Made by a program: the position numbers and the translations under genes
The notes under the pieces: model-generated
What the model was told of the DNA's origin: nothing
What the model saw: only the letters and a program-made list of their open reading frames with translations
Database searches by the model: none
Source: Xanthomonas sp. Leaf148
Lineage (GTDB): Bacteria; Pseudomonadota; Gammaproteobacteria; Xanthomonadales; Xanthomonadaceae
Direction of reading: 5' to 3'
Length of the DNA stretch: 64,000 nt
Assembly (NCBI RefSeq): GCF_001423585.1
Contig: NZ_LMOP01000008.1
Location: 175,476-239,475, forward strand
Part shown: one piece after another, positions 9,499-19,093 of the stretch
Numbering within the stretch: position 1 is the first letter of the stretch
Layout of the letters: the number at the start of each line of letters is the position of its first letter

Positions 9499-10059
9499 CT
9501 AGGCAAACTCCGCGCGAACAGCTGGCTTGCACAGTCGCCAGGCGAGTGCTGCATGCACGCAGCCGATGGCCAGAGCGCCCGCGCCGGTGAGCACCAGCGC
9601 CATCTGTTGCGTGGCCTGCAGGCGTGCCTGCATCTGTGGCCATTCCGGGCTGTGCAGTACATCGGCCGGCAGCATGGCCTGCACGCCGTCGAACAACGGC
9701 CCGATCAACGCCAGCCCGGCAAAATTGAGCAGCCCGGTGACGATCAGCACCACCACAAACCCGATGCGCGCCCACTCGCGTCGCTGTAGCAGCGCCCAGC
9801 TCAGCCATGCGAACGCCACCGACAGCACCACCCCGATTACCGACAACGCCATGCCGTGGTCGATCACCCATTGCCACGACGGCGGCAAGGTCATGCCCAG
9901 GGGCAGGGCGAGCGTGGTGGCGTCGGGTACCGCCAACAGCACCAAGATCTGAAACAGGTTGGCCAGTGCGCTGACCGCGCCCAGCAACAACGAGACCCAT
10001 GCCAGCGGCGAGACAAAGCCACCGTTCGATTGGGGCGATGTGCGCGGCGCCGCGTTCAT
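9499..10059 (-). CDS. Hypothetical integral membrane protein
   Basis: 186 residues starting MNAAPRTSPQSNGG. About four membrane segments are visible: WVSLLLGAVSALANLFQILV, a stretch around MALSVIGVVLSVAFAWLSWAL, IGFVVVLIVTGLLNFAGLAL, and MALVLTGAGALAIGCVHAAL near the end. No catalytic motif was recognised and the family is unknown. The start codon overlaps the stop of the preceding minus-strand gene as ATGA, so the two are translationally coupled and probably act together. The longer upstream extension of the frame runs inside the neighbour and is rejected. Confidence 0.7.
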   Translation of the reverse strand: MNAAPRTSPQSNGGFVSPLAWVSLLLGAVSALANLFQILVLLAVPDATTLALPLGMTLPPSWQWVIDHGMALSVIGVVLSVAFAWLSWALLQRREWARIGFVVVLIVTGLLNFAGLALIGPLFDGVQAMLPADVLHSPEWPQMQARLQATQQMALVLTGAGALAIGCVHAALAWRLCKPAVRAEFA

Positions 10060-10772
10060 TGCAGCGACGCGATATGCGCCGCGACTGCCGCCTGCCCGGG
10101 TGGGTCCAGCGCGGGTTGCAGCTGTGCGTACCAGCCGGGCAGGGCATCGGCTGGCAGACACGCGCGCAGTAACGGCGTGCTGCGCTCAAGAAATTCTTCG
10201 AAGAACGGCAGGCCGCGGACATACAAAAAGTGGCTGTCGGTGATCGACATGCCGGCATAGGCTTCGCGCAGCCACTCCAGATGCGGCAGGGCATGCGCAC
10301 CGTGACCGGCGCGGGTCAGTGCGGTCAGGAAGCCGGTCCGCGCCGTGGCTGGCGAGGTGGAGCGCTCGTGGGCGTTCAGATCGTCGAAGGTCAGCAGCCA
10401 TTGCTCGCCGCGCTCGACCTCGTTGCACATCACCGAGGTGGTGGCCAGCTGCAGCGCGTTGTGCGCGGTCGGCTCCAGCTCGTACAGCGCCAGCCAATAC
10501 GGATACGCCTCGTGGTAGCGGTCCAGTGCGCTCAATGCCAGCGCGCACAGGCGCTGCGCATCCGCACCGGCCTGCAACTGCGCTTGCGCCGCGTTGTAGG
10601 CACCCACGTGATCGCCGCGCTGAAACGCCGTCAGCGCTGGCTGCAATGCGGGGTCGATCTCGGCAGCTGCCTCGCCGGCATCGTCGCCAGGCGCTGTCGC
10701 TGCGGTGGGTTCTGCCCGCGGCGGCTTCGCCACGGCGGTCTTGCGTCCAAACAAACGGTCCCACAGGCCCAT
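10056..10772 (-). CDS. Hypothetical TPR-like helical protein
   Basis: 238 residues from MGLWDRLFGRK, with an aaggtag ribosome-binding-like sequence just upstream. After an Ala/Pro-rich linker (about 15-38) the protein is helical, with TPR-like pairs such as ALTAFQRGDHVGAYNAAQAQ and ALSALDRYHEAYPYWLALYE. It ends ALDPPGQAAVAAHIASLQ. No enzymatic motif is seen. The first ATG of the next gene overlaps its stop (ATGA), forming a two-gene operon with the membrane protein. A scaffolding role at the membrane would fit but is only a guess. The TPR assignment is by eye and could be another alpha-solenoid. Confidence 0.65.
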   Translation of the reverse strand: MGLWDRLFGRKTAVAKPPRAEPTAATAPGDDAGEAAAEIDPALQPALTAFQRGDHVGAYNAAQAQLQAGADAQRLCALALSALDRYHEAYPYWLALYELEPTAHNALQLATTSVMCNEVERGEQWLLTFDDLNAHERSTSPATARTGFLTALTRAGHGAHALPHLEWLREAYAGMSITDSHFLYVRGLPFFEEFLERSTPLLRACLPADALPGWYAQLQPALDPPGQAAVAAHIASLQ

Positions 10773-11168
10773 CGCGTCTACCTTGTGTGCGCCAGCAATG
10801 AGTGGGAAGTTGCCGCGACGCCGGCGGCGCACCGGTTCTGCGGCAGACCGGCGCAGAGGGCGAACGCACGAACCCTCTGCCGGTCCTGCGTCAAGCTTAG
10901 AGCCACTTGCGTAGGGAGAGGTGAGTGCAACGCAACCAGCCTGCGTGCTGGCTGAGCGACGCGTTGCCCTCGGCCCGATTGCCGCAGGCGTCGGCCGGCT
11001 GCGGCTTCCGGACAAGGCGGTGAGCAGTACTCGCCTACAACAAGCTTCAAATGCGTATCTGTGACGTCGCCAGCGATGTGGCGCCTGGGAACGCTGCGCC
11101 CGGCACTGCAACCGTCTGTGGGCGCCGGTGCCGGCAACGCCCGCCTTGCAACGGGCGCAGCGCGTCGG
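10773..11168. other. Intergenic region with a long hairpin
   Basis: No gene seen. The only structure is a hairpin at 10846-10885: gaccggc, one extra base, cagaggg, a 12-base loop, ccctctg, ccggtc. It lacks a T tract in either direction, so a terminator is unlikely. It lies in the 5' region of the TPR-like gene operon. Confidence 0.5.
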
Positions 11169-13544
11169 TCAGCGCTGTGGCTTCACCTGCTCATTGAACA
11201 GCTTGAGGATGCGCTTGTACTCGTCCAGCCATGCATCGGCCCGGGTAAATCCATGGCGTTCCAGCGGATACGGCGCCACCTGCCAGTTGTCCTTGTGCAA
11301 CTCGATCAACTTCTGCGTCATGTCCACCGAGTCCTTGAAGAACACGTTGTCGTCGATCATGCCGTGCGCGATCAGCAGATGGTCCTGCAGCCCGTCGGCG
11401 TAGTTGATCGACGAAGAGGTCTTGTAGGCCTGTGGATCGAGCTCGGGCGTGTTGAGGATGTTGGAGGTGTACTCGTGGTTGTACTGCATCCAGTCGCCCA
11501 CCGGCCGCAGCGCCGCGCCGGCCTTGAAGGTGCCGGGGCTGCGGAACAAAGCCATATACGTCATGAAGCCGCCGTACGACCCGCCATAGATGCCGGCGCG
11601 TGCGCGGTCGCCCTGTTTGGTGGCGACCAGCCAGTCCAGGCCATCCAGGTAATCTTCCAGCTCCGGATGGCCCATGTTGCGGTAGATCGCGGTGCGCCAG
11701 TCGCGGCCGTAGCCTTCCGATGCGCGGTAGTCCAGATCCAGCACGATGTAGCCCTGCTGCACCAACAGGTTGTGGAACATCTGCTCGCGGAAATACGGCG
11801 TGTAGCGCTGCGACACGTTTTGCAGGTAGCCGGCGCCATGCACGAACATCACGATCGGATACTGCTTGCCCGGCTCGGGAGTCTGCGGCCCGTAATACTT
11901 GCCCCAGACCGTGCCGGCGCCGTGTTTGGACGGCACCTGCACGTACTGCGGTGCGATCCACGTCTGCGCCTTGAAGGCCGGCGTGCGCGTGTCGGTGAGC
12001 ACCGTGGCCTGACCGCCCGCCGCCGGCACCACCGCCAGCTGCGGCGGCAGATAGGCGCCGGAGTAGCGCACCAGCAACTGCTGCCCATTCGGCGACAGGC
12101 TGAAGCCTTCCACGCCGTTCAAGGCCGTCACTTCGGTGAGCTGGTCGGTGCGCAGATCCAGCTTGCACACCTCGTAATCGCCCGGCCATTTCTGGTTGCA
12201 CAGGAAATACATGCCGCTGCCATCGGCGCTGGGCACCGGCATCGACACTTCCCACTTGCCACGGGTGCGCTGACGCGGCTTGCCATTGCCTTCCACCGTG
12301 TACAGCTGCGAATGGCCGGATTCTTCGGAGAGCAGCCACAGCGTGCGGTTATCGGCTAACCAGCCGAAATCGTTGAAGTCCCAGTTGATCCACGCGCTGT
12401 CGCTCAGCCGATGCCGCGGTTGCAGCTTGGCGCTGTCCAGATCCACGCTGGCGATCCAGCGGTCCTTGTTGTCCACCGCGCGGATTTCCACCGCCACGTT
12501 GCGGCCATCGTCGCTCCAATGCACCGCCGGGCCGCTGCCGTCGCCATCGCTTTCCACGCGCACCGCGCGATTGCCCTTGAGCGCGTCGCGCTTGGCGGCC
12601 TTGCGCAGTGCAGCCAGCGGGTCGGTGGCGATGCCGGGCAGCGCATCGAAGGACAGCTGGCGCGCGCTGCCTGCGACCACATCGACCAGCCACAGCGCAT
12701 GCGCCACCGGTGCATTGCGACCGACGCGGGAGCGGGTTTCCTGGAATTCTTCGTAGCCGGATTCGGTCACGTACTTGGGCATCTTGCCGGTCTGGCCTTC
12801 GTCGGCGTTCTTGGCCTGTGTCACCACCAGCAGGTGGCGGCCGTCCGGCGACAATGCGCTGTCGACGATCTCCACCTCATCGCCCAGATACACCGGCGCT
12901 GCTGCGCGCGTGGTGTCGGCGCGGCGCCAGGCATCTTCCTGCGTGCGCAGCGCATCGCGCTGTTCGCGATCGCGACGCAGCGTGGCCAGCGTGGCCAGTT
13001 GCTGCTCGCGCAAGACATCGGCCTTGGGCGCGGCATTGGGGTCGCGCTCGGCCTTGACCACGGCCACCTGCGCGGTGCCGCCATCGGCCCGCCAGTGGTA
13101 CCAGTTATTGCCCGCACGCCAGATCGCACCGCCATCGCTGGCGAATTGCGGACGCGATTCAACCTCGTTGCTGCGGGTCAGCTGGGTCAGCGCGCCCGAG
13201 CGCAGATCCCGCAGGAAAATATCGCCATTGCGTGCGAACAACATGCGCTGACGGCTGGCGTCGTAGCTGGGGTCGGCCGCATCCAGGCCGGCGCGCGCCG
13301 TGTCGGCCACGCGGTCTGCCGCTGTGCCGTCGATGCCCTGGCGATAGGTATCGCGCACCGGGCTGCCATCGCGCTTGAGCAGGTACTGCACCTGCTTGCC
13401 GTCCCACTGCCACCACGCCTGATCGACCGACGGCCCGATCCAGTCCGGATCGGCCATCACCTGTTCGATGGTGAGCGGTGCGGCGGACTGCGCATGCGCG
13501 GTGGCAGTCAGCAGCAGAAGGGTCAACGGCAGCAATCTGGGCAT
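11169..13544 (-). CDS. Secreted prolyl oligopeptidase-family (S9) peptidase, DPP IV-like
   Basis: 791 residues from MPRLLPL. The first 19 residues form a Sec signal peptide ending AHAQ. Residues about 40-500 form the DPP IV-type beta-propeller (repeated SPDGRHLLVV, SPNGQQLLVR and WSDDGRN blades). The alpha/beta-hydrolase domain has the full triad: Ser656 in YGGSYGGF, Asp732 in MIDDNVFF and His764 in ERHGFTRAD. It should cleave dipeptides or short Pro/Ala-containing peptides in the periplasm or outside the cell. The frame extends 23 codons further upstream without a signal peptide, so the start at 13544 is preferred. It is monocistronic. Confidence 0.9.
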   Translation of the reverse strand: MPRLLPLTLLLLTATAHAQSAAPLTIEQVMADPDWIGPSVDQAWWQWDGKQVQYLLKRDGSPVRDTYRQGIDGTAADRVADTARAGLDAADPSYDASRQRMLFARNGDIFLRDLRSGALTQLTRSNEVESRPQFASDGGAIWRAGNNWYHWRADGGTAQVAVVKAERDPNAAPKADVLREQQLATLATLRRDREQRDALRTQEDAWRRADTTRAAAPVYLGDEVEIVDSALSPDGRHLLVVTQAKNADEGQTGKMPKYVTESGYEEFQETRSRVGRNAPVAHALWLVDVVAGSARQLSFDALPGIATDPLAALRKAAKRDALKGNRAVRVESDGDGSGPAVHWSDDGRNVAVEIRAVDNKDRWIASVDLDSAKLQPRHRLSDSAWINWDFNDFGWLADNRTLWLLSEESGHSQLYTVEGNGKPRQRTRGKWEVSMPVPSADGSGMYFLCNQKWPGDYEVCKLDLRTDQLTEVTALNGVEGFSLSPNGQQLLVRYSGAYLPPQLAVVPAAGGQATVLTDTRTPAFKAQTWIAPQYVQVPSKHGAGTVWGKYYGPQTPEPGKQYPIVMFVHGAGYLQNVSQRYTPYFREQMFHNLLVQQGYIVLDLDYRASEGYGRDWRTAIYRNMGHPELEDYLDGLDWLVATKQGDRARAGIYGGSYGGFMTYMALFRSPGTFKAGAALRPVGDWMQYNHEYTSNILNTPELDPQAYKTSSSINYADGLQDHLLIAHGMIDDNVFFKDSVDMTQKLIELHKDNWQVAPYPLERHGFTRADAWLDEYKRILKLFNEQVKPQR

Positions 13545-14489
13545 CGGAAACAACTGGACGCAAAGGAGAGCGCGCAAGCCTAGCAGTTCGTCTCTGCGGC
13601 AGGCTTGGGCCACAGGTCATGCGCGGACGGCGTAACGCAGGGGTGGTTGCATGGCGGTGGTGCCAGACGGACGCGACTGCTATGTGTTTGCTGCACGTCA
13701 TTGCAACCGTAGTGCGTGGCACTGCTGCGTTGCGCCGAATGACGCTGCGGCATGCACGGCATCGCATGCGCGCATCGCTGTGCGCTTGTGGCGGGTTAAA
13801 TGCTTCAGCGCCATCGTCGGCGGTCACTGCGTACGCTGCGTTGCGTCATGACGCTTTCTTTCTGTCTACCGCCTCTGTCTGCAGTAGACGTTGCGAGAGG
13901 CTGAAAGGCCACTGGCGAATAAGTGCGCGTGGATGTTGTGGGCTGCGGACGTTGCACGTTGCCGATGACGGCGCTCCAGCTGCGCGTGTGCCCAGCCAAG
14001 TGGCGTCGCGGTTGTCACGGAGGCATGTCCGGAGCGCAATGAGCGAACGCGTCGTCCCCATACGCATAGGCCGAAGACCCGCGGTGGGTCTGGTGCCGGC
14101 AGGTGGCTGTACCGTCGCATGCAATGCTCGGCCACAGATGCATGGTCGCCAACACCAGACGGAGATCCTGCGCACCTCACCGCCCCATTGTTGAAAGGTG
14201 CTTGGCGTGCGATTGAGCTAACACAACAATGCAGTGGCACTTCTAGTGATCAGTATCGAAGCCTGCGACCTACGACGTGCGACGCGCGACCTACGACGTG
14301 AGCGCGCGCACGTCAGACGGCGCGGACCCATTGCAGGATTCACCGGTGCAGCCATCCAGGTCCCGCGGTTGCCCGCCTGTCATCTGCGCCAGCTACGCGT
14401 CGCGGCCTGGACAGCGGCCGGAAACCTCCCGACTTGCCAGCAGCCCGGGGGGCAGCCAAGCTAGCGCGTTTTTGCGATTGTCGATCCAC
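13545..14489. other. Long gene-free interval before the pigment cluster
   Basis: About 945 bases with no supported gene; the open frames in both directions lack family features and start signals. It holds a 15-bp direct repeat, gcgacctacgacgtg, at 14265-14279 and 14286-14300 (21-bp period, two helical turns), which may be a regulator site for the downstream ligase gene or coincidence. The interval presumably carries the promoters of the divergent peptidase and ligase genes, but no convincing -35/-10 pair was found. Confidence 0.5.
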
Positions 14490-15833
14490 ATGTCCAGCCT
14501 GCCTGCTCCCGTTGTGTCCCATCCCATGGCCGTCGGCGCGCCTGGCCGGCCGTTGGCGTGGCGCGCGGGGCAGTCGGTGGATCTGGCGACCTTCGTCGCG
14601 CATGTGCATGGCCTGGCGCAGCAGCTGCCGGAGGGCCGCCATGCGGTCAATCTGTGCGAAGACCGCTACCGCTTCATGGTGGCGTTCTATGCCTGCGCGC
14701 TGCGCGGTCAGGTGTCGCTGCTGCCGTCGTCGCGCGCGCCGGCGGTGGTGGGCGAAGTGCAGGCCGGTCACGCCGATGCCTACTGCCTGGGCGATCTGGC
14801 GTTGGAGCTGGCGCCGCCGCGCTACTGGCAACTGCCGGACGCGCTGCCGCAGGCGGACGGCCCGATTCCGCAGCTGGCCGACGATGCACTGGTGGCGATC
14901 GGCTTCACCTCCGGCAGTACCGGTCGCCCGCAACCCAATCCCAAGACCTGGGGCAGTTTTCTGACCAGCACCCGGCAGGATCTGGTCGCGCTGCAAAGCC
15001 TGTGGGCGCACACCGACGCAGTGCCGCACGTGGTGGCCACGGTGCCGCCGCAGCACATGTACGGCATGGAATTGTCGGTGCTGCTGCCGATGGTGACCGA
15101 GCTGGCAGTGCACGCGGGCCGGCCGTTCTTCCCGGACGATGTGGCACGCGCGCTGGCCGATATTCCCGCCCCGCGCGTGCTGGTGACCACGCCCGTGCAT
15201 TTGCGTGCCCTGGTCGAATCCGGGGTGGCATTGCCGCCGCTGGCCGGCATCGTCTCGGCCACTGCACCGCTGGCACAGGAGGTTGCCGCCGCAGCCGAAG
15301 CGCGGTTTGGCGGTGAAGTGCGCGAGATGTTCGGCTCCACCGAAACCTGCGTATTCGCCGTGCGCCGCACCGCACTGGAAGCCGCATGGACCCCGCTGCC
15401 CGGCGTGCGTCTTGAAACCCAGGCCGCAGGCACCTTGGTGCATGCGCCGCATCTGGCCACGCCGGTGTTGCTGGCCGACATGATGGACGTGGCCGACGAC
15501 GGCACTTTCCAGGTGCGCGGACGCCAGGCCGATCTGCTGGAAATCGCCGGCAAACGCGCGTCGCTGGCCGACCTCACCCGCCGTCTGCTCGCCATCCCCG
15601 GCGTGATCGACGGCATCATCGTGCAGCTGGCACCGGACGCAGGTCAGTCGGTGGGCCGCATCGCCGCATTGGTGGTCGCTCCGACCCTGGACGACGCGCA
15701 GATCCTTGCCGCATTGCGCGTCAGCGTCGACCCGGTATTCCTGCCGCGCCGCCTGCGCAAGCTCGCCGTTCTGCCACGCAACGAAACCGGCAAATTACCG
15801 CGCGATGTGGTGCTGGGGTTGCTCAACGGCTGA
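14490..15833 (+). CDS. xanA2: 3-hydroxybenzoate:ACP ligase (AMP-forming) of the xanthomonadin cluster
   Basis: 447 residues. ANL-superfamily signatures are present: the P-loop GFTSGSTGRPQPNPKTW (about 136-152), the A5-type FGSTETCV, the hinge region with VRGRQADLLEIAGKRAS, and the C-terminal catalytic Lys in NETGKLPRD. It activates 3-hydroxybenzoate with ATP and loads it onto the cluster ACP as the primer of the aryl polyene. The substrate is inferred from its neighbours (chorismatase, ACP) and from published work on XanA2 of X. campestris. Start 14490 (MSSLPAPV) was chosen; MAVGAPG at 14526 is possible. It stands alone on the plus strand with a small secreted-protein gene facing its end. Confidence 0.85.
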   Translation: MSSLPAPVVSHPMAVGAPGRPLAWRAGQSVDLATFVAHVHGLAQQLPEGRHAVNLCEDRYRFMVAFYACALRGQVSLLPSSRAPAVVGEVQAGHADAYCLGDLALELAPPRYWQLPDALPQADGPIPQLADDALVAIGFTSGSTGRPQPNPKTWGSFLTSTRQDLVALQSLWAHTDAVPHVVATVPPQHMYGMELSVLLPMVTELAVHAGRPFFPDDVARALADIPAPRVLVTTPVHLRALVESGVALPPLAGIVSATAPLAQEVAAAAEARFGGEVREMFGSTETCVFAVRRTALEAAWTPLPGVRLETQAAGTLVHAPHLATPVLLADMMDVADDGTFQVRGRQADLLEIAGKRASLADLTRRLLAIPGVIDGIIVQLAPDAGQSVGRIAALVVAPTLDDAQILAALRVSVDPVFLPRRLRKLAVLPRNETGKLPRDVVLGLLNG

Positions 15834-15890
15834 GCAGATTTGGGCAATGCCCTCTGCAGGCCGATGCCAACGGCTGCGTGAGTGGATTGC

Positions 15891-16241
15891 TCACTGGCCG
15901 GGTACTGGATGAGCGCAGAGGTAGGCCGAGAAACGCGTCAGCAGCTGAGTTTTCTGCATCGCCTCCAGGGTCGCATGCACTTGGCAGGCCAATCCGTTTT
16001 GATCCGCACAGCGCGCATCTGCTGTGTTGGCCGCACTCAAGCGCATGCGATCACGCTGCGTCAGCTGCGCCTGAAACTCGTCCTGCGCAAAATCCAGATC
16101 ACCTGGCGTGATCGATCTGATTCGTTGGGCTGGGCAGCGCCGATCTGCCTGATCTGCCAGCGCTTCGAACGCCGCTTGTCCTGCGTATTTCTGCGTTCCG
16201 GCAGGGCTTGCGGCCGCCAGGAGAATTGCGAGAACAAGCAT
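15891..16241 (-). CDS. Small secreted hypothetical protein
   Basis: 116 residues. It starts MLVLAILLAAASPAG, a clear Sec signal peptide, followed by a soluble, mostly helical domain with four cysteines (RRCPAQ, DARCAD, LACQV, YLCAHP) that could form disulphides in the periplasm. No family was recognised. It lies 212 bases downstream of xanB2 on the same strand. A longer frame to 16445 has no signal peptide and is not favoured. A link to pigment synthesis is not shown. Confidence 0.6.
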   Translation of the reverse strand: MLVLAILLAAASPAGTQKYAGQAAFEALADQADRRCPAQRIRSITPGDLDFAQDEFQAQLTQRDRMRLSAANTADARCADQNGLACQVHATLEAMQKTQLLTRFSAYLCAHPVPGQ

Positions 16242-16453
16242 GCTGTTTCCGTGAGAGCGTCGTCTGCTCGACTGAGCGCACGATCTCACCGATGTCGACG
16301 GTCTGCCAGCGGCTACGCGCCGCATGGTCAGTGGCGAAATAGGGAACAGCCTGGCCGCGAGCAATGCGGTATCTGCGCGATACATGCCGCACCCGGTTTT
16401 CACGGAACTACCGGCGGCCACAATCTGCGGCACGCCGGCAGGCACGGCATCAC

Positions 16454-17461
16454 TCAGCCGTGCACACCATCGATCTCCACCGCCAGCTCATCGCGGCAGA
16501 TCACTGCGTGCAGCAGCAGGCGCGGTACCGCGTCGCCAAAGCGGGTGTCCAGGGCCTGCGCGACCTTGGCCAGATCGTCCTGCTCGCGGACATACACCTT
16601 CAGGCGGGTGCCGGCACCGAACTGCGCGGGCAGCGCCGGTGCGTGCGTGCGTGCGGCGCCGAGCAGGGCATCGAAGTTGGCGAAGGTTTCTTCCAGCTGC
16701 GCCAGCAACTGGCCGGTATGCATCGAGGCATGGCCCACCACCGCGGCGGTGCCTGACAGCAGCAGCGGCATGTCGCTGCCGGCGGGCGGCAGCATGGCGC
16801 GCGCAAAACTCGGCGGCTGCGGGCCGTATTGCCGCGGGTAGTTGTAGGCGCTGACCTGGCGCGGATTTTCCAGTGGCGTGCCGGCATCGGCGGCGGCCAG
16901 CCAGTAGATCTGGATGATGCGTTCGGCATCGCAGCGGCCCACCGCAGTGGCGGCCGGCAACTGCGCGACGTCGAAAGCGCCCAGACCACGCGCGCGGCCC
17001 ACGCAAAACTGGCGATAGCGCTCACGGTCGCCACTGCCCAGGGTGATGGCATCCAGGTAGTTCCAGATGCGCAGCAGGCGCGGTGTGGCGCTGCCGCTGA
17101 CGAATGCGGTCAGCTCTGCGTAGGCCTTGGCGGCGGCGTCTTCGATATCGACATCCTGCTCGTCGATTTCGATCACGCCAAACTGCAAATGCCCATCGCT
17201 GGACCAGGCGATGTTGCCGTCGCGGCCACTGCGCACCAGCGCATCGGTCCGCCACACCTCCAGCACATCGGCCCGATACGGCTGCAGCGGCACGCGCAGA
17301 TAGCGCGGGTCGTCCAGGCGCGGGGCGGCATCGCCGAACCCGAACACCGCCAGCACCTGCGGATCGGTCAGCAGCGCCGCGGGGTCGGTCCGGTCGACAT
17401 AATCGACCTGCAGGCGGGGATGGCGCAGCGGCTGCGCGGTCTGGGCCGGGGAAACAGTCAT
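16454..17461 (-). CDS. xanB2: Chorismatase (3-/4-hydroxybenzoate synthase), XanB2-type
   Basis: 335 residues of the FkbO/Hyg5 chorismatase family: LRVPLQPYRADVLEVWRTD near the N-terminus, LLRIWNYLDAIT, YRQFCVGRARG, then QVSAYNYPRQYGPQPPSFAR and LLLSGTAAVVGHASMHTG in the second half. The enzyme hydrolyses chorismate. In X. campestris XanB2 yields 3-hydroxybenzoate (pigment precursor and diffusible factor) and 4-hydroxybenzoate (coenzyme Q precursor). It therefore links the shikimate pathway to the pigment cluster. It is transcribed away from the ACP operon across a 588-base divergent interval. Start 17461 (MTVSPAQT) was chosen over a 22-codon upstream extension that lacks conservation-like features. 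Confidence 0.92.
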   Translation of the reverse strand: MTVSPAQTAQPLRHPRLQVDYVDRTDPAALLTDPQVLAVFGFGDAAPRLDDPRYLRVPLQPYRADVLEVWRTDALVRSGRDGNIAWSSDGHLQFGVIEIDEQDVDIEDAAAKAYAELTAFVSGSATPRLLRIWNYLDAITLGSGDRERYRQFCVGRARGLGAFDVAQLPAATAVGRCDAERIIQIYWLAAADAGTPLENPRQVSAYNYPRQYGPQPPSFARAMLPPAGSDMPLLLSGTAAVVGHASMHTGQLLAQLEETFANFDALLGAARTHAPALPAQFGAGTRLKVYVREQDDLAKVAQALDTRFGDAVPRLLLHAVICRDELAVEIDGVHG

Positions 17462-18049
17462 TGAGTCTCTCGTTGCAAGGTGGTGCCGTCGAAGCCGTGC
17501 GTGGACAGGCGCCGACGTGGGCGCCACACCTGCCGCACGTACGGCATCGTCGATAGGAATGTGAGTGCTGGGATGGCGTGGACTGCGCGCAGAGACTCGC
17601 CGATAGGCAGGCGAGGGTGCAGCACCTGTACGTGCCGCAGCATCGCCCTACCGAGGCAGGCAGGTGTCAGCGCTGCTGTGCAACCAGTCGGGCCGCCGCC
17701 CCTGATCAGAATAGCCGGACACTGCGGTCCGGGAGCCGGCCCGGCTGCCGGCTTGGCGGTCGGGGTGGGGCGCACAACGGTGGAAGTCATCCTGAAACGA
17801 ACCTGCAGCGGGCGAGCGTCATGCAGTCATGATAGCCTGACCGGCAGCCCGGACATCTGTGCGGCCGCCGAGATCCACGCATGCCGACCAACGCAATGAC
17901 AGGGCGATCGCCGGCCGCGACGCGGGCCCGGCGCTCGGAATCGACAGGTACGCCACGTACACTGCCGGCTCGACGCGCCGTCCGCCACCTGCAGCACGCT
18001 GTCGGTGGCCTGCTCCGACTTTGACCGACCCTTACCCTGGAACTTCTGG
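17462..18049. other. Divergent regulatory interval between xanB2 and the ACP operon
   Basis: 588 bases without a supported gene. It should contain promoters in both directions for xanB2 and for the ACP-led operon. No clear sigma-70 pair, operator palindrome or terminator was found by eye. Confidence 0.5.
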
Positions 18050-18319
18050 ATGTCCTCGCAAACCGCTGCCGAACGTGAACTGGCCGAACTCCTGGTCGAA
18101 AGTCTGAACCTGGAAGACGTCCAACCCGCCGACATCGATCCGGAGGCGCCGTTGTTCAACACCGGGCTGGGGCTGGATTCGATCGATGCGCTGGAACTGG
18201 CGCTGGCGATCAGCAAGCGCTATGGCTTCCAGCTGCGCTCGGACAACGACGAGAACCGTCGCATCTTCGCGTCGCTGCGCGCATTGTCGGCGCATGTCGA
18301 AGCCAACAAGACCGTCTGA
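18050..18319 (+). CDS. xanC: Acyl carrier protein of the xanthomonadin cluster
   Basis: 89 residues with the ACP fold signature GLDSIDALEL; the Ser carries the 4'-phosphopantetheine arm. The acidic helix I region (ERELAELLVESLNLEDVQ) and helix II are typical. It is the carrier on which the hydroxybenzoyl starter is loaded and the polyene extended. First gene of a plus-strand operon; the next gene starts inside its 3' end. The start at MSSQTAAERE was chosen over an upstream GTG or ATG that would add a non-ACP-like tail. The name follows the X. campestris cluster and is by position and function. Confidence 0.85.
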   Translation: MSSQTAAERELAELLVESLNLEDVQPADIDPEAPLFNTGLGLDSIDALELALAISKRYGFQLRSDNDENRRIFASLRALSAHVEANKTV

Positions 18320-19040
18320 GGTTCCGACCGCCGCGCCCAGCGATGCCCCGCCGTGGGTGCTGGGGCTGGGCGTGCTGCTGGCGGTGGCGTACTCGCCGCT
18401 TGCCCACTGGGCCAACGCCAGCCATCGCTCCGACCTGGCCGTGATCGCCGGCGTCATGCTGGTGCTGATGGTGTTGATCGAACCGATGGTTGCGCGGCGC
18501 GCGTGGGCCTGGGCGCTGGCGCTGGTGAGCCTGGCCGGCCTGGGCGCGCTGTGGCATTCGCCGCACGCCATGCTGGTGCTTGCGGCGCCGCCGGTGGTGT
18601 TCACCGGATGGGTCGCCTGGTTCTTCGGGCGCAGCCTGCGGCGCGGGCGCACTCCGCTGATCACCCGCATCGTGGAAGGCCTGTACGGCCGGGCCGGCAT
18701 GGCAGTGACGCCGGCGCAATTGCGCTACACGCGTGGGCTGACGCTGGCCTGGGCGCTGCTGTTGTGCGGGCTGACCCTGCTCAACCTGGTGCTGGGCCTG
18801 TGCGCCGAACCCAGTGGCGTGCTGGCCCAATTGGGTTATGCCTCGCCGCTGCCGATCAGCGACGAACGCGCCTCGTTGTTCGCCAATTTGCTGGTGTACG
18901 GCGTGGTTGGCGGGTTCTTTGTTGGGGAATATCTATTGCGCGGGCGCTGGTTTCCGCAGCGTCCCTATCGTAACCTGCCAGACTTCTTGCGCCAGATGGC
19001 GCGGCTCGGGCCGGACTTCTGGCGCGATCTGCTGCGCTGA
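18294..19040 (+). CDS. COG4648-like polytopic membrane protein of the aryl polyene cluster
   Basis: 248 residues. It starts at an ATG 26 bases inside the ACP gene (MSKPTRPSEVP), which implies translational coupling. About six membrane segments are visible, e.g. WVLGLGVLLAVAYSPLAHW, LAVIAGVMLVLMVLIEPMV, MLVLAAPPVVFTGWVAWFFG, and LTLAWALLLCGLTLLNLVLG near the middle. Similar membrane proteins accompany ACPs in aryl polyene clusters; their biochemical role is not known. It may organise the cytoplasmic enzymes at the inner membrane. Confidence 0.75.
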   Translation: MSKPTRPSEVPTAAPSDAPPWVLGLGVLLAVAYSPLAHWANASHRSDLAVIAGVMLVLMVLIEPMVARRAWAWALALVSLAGLGALWHSPHAMLVLAAPPVVFTGWVAWFFGRSLRRGRTPLITRIVEGLYGRAGMAVTPAQLRYTRGLTLAWALLLCGLTLLNLVLGLCAEPSGVLAQLGYASPLPISDERASLFANLLVYGVVGGFFVGEYLLRGRWFPQRPYRNLPDFLRQMARLGPDFWRDLLR

Positions 19041-19093
19041 GTGCGTGGCCAGGGGCAGCGACGTACGTGCACAGTTTCGGGGACAAAACAAAA

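Noticed and set aside
13580-14200. Several 60-240 codon frames between the S9 peptidase and the pigment cluster
   Set aside because: Cysteine/arginine-rich translations without start signals or family features; treated as non-coding.
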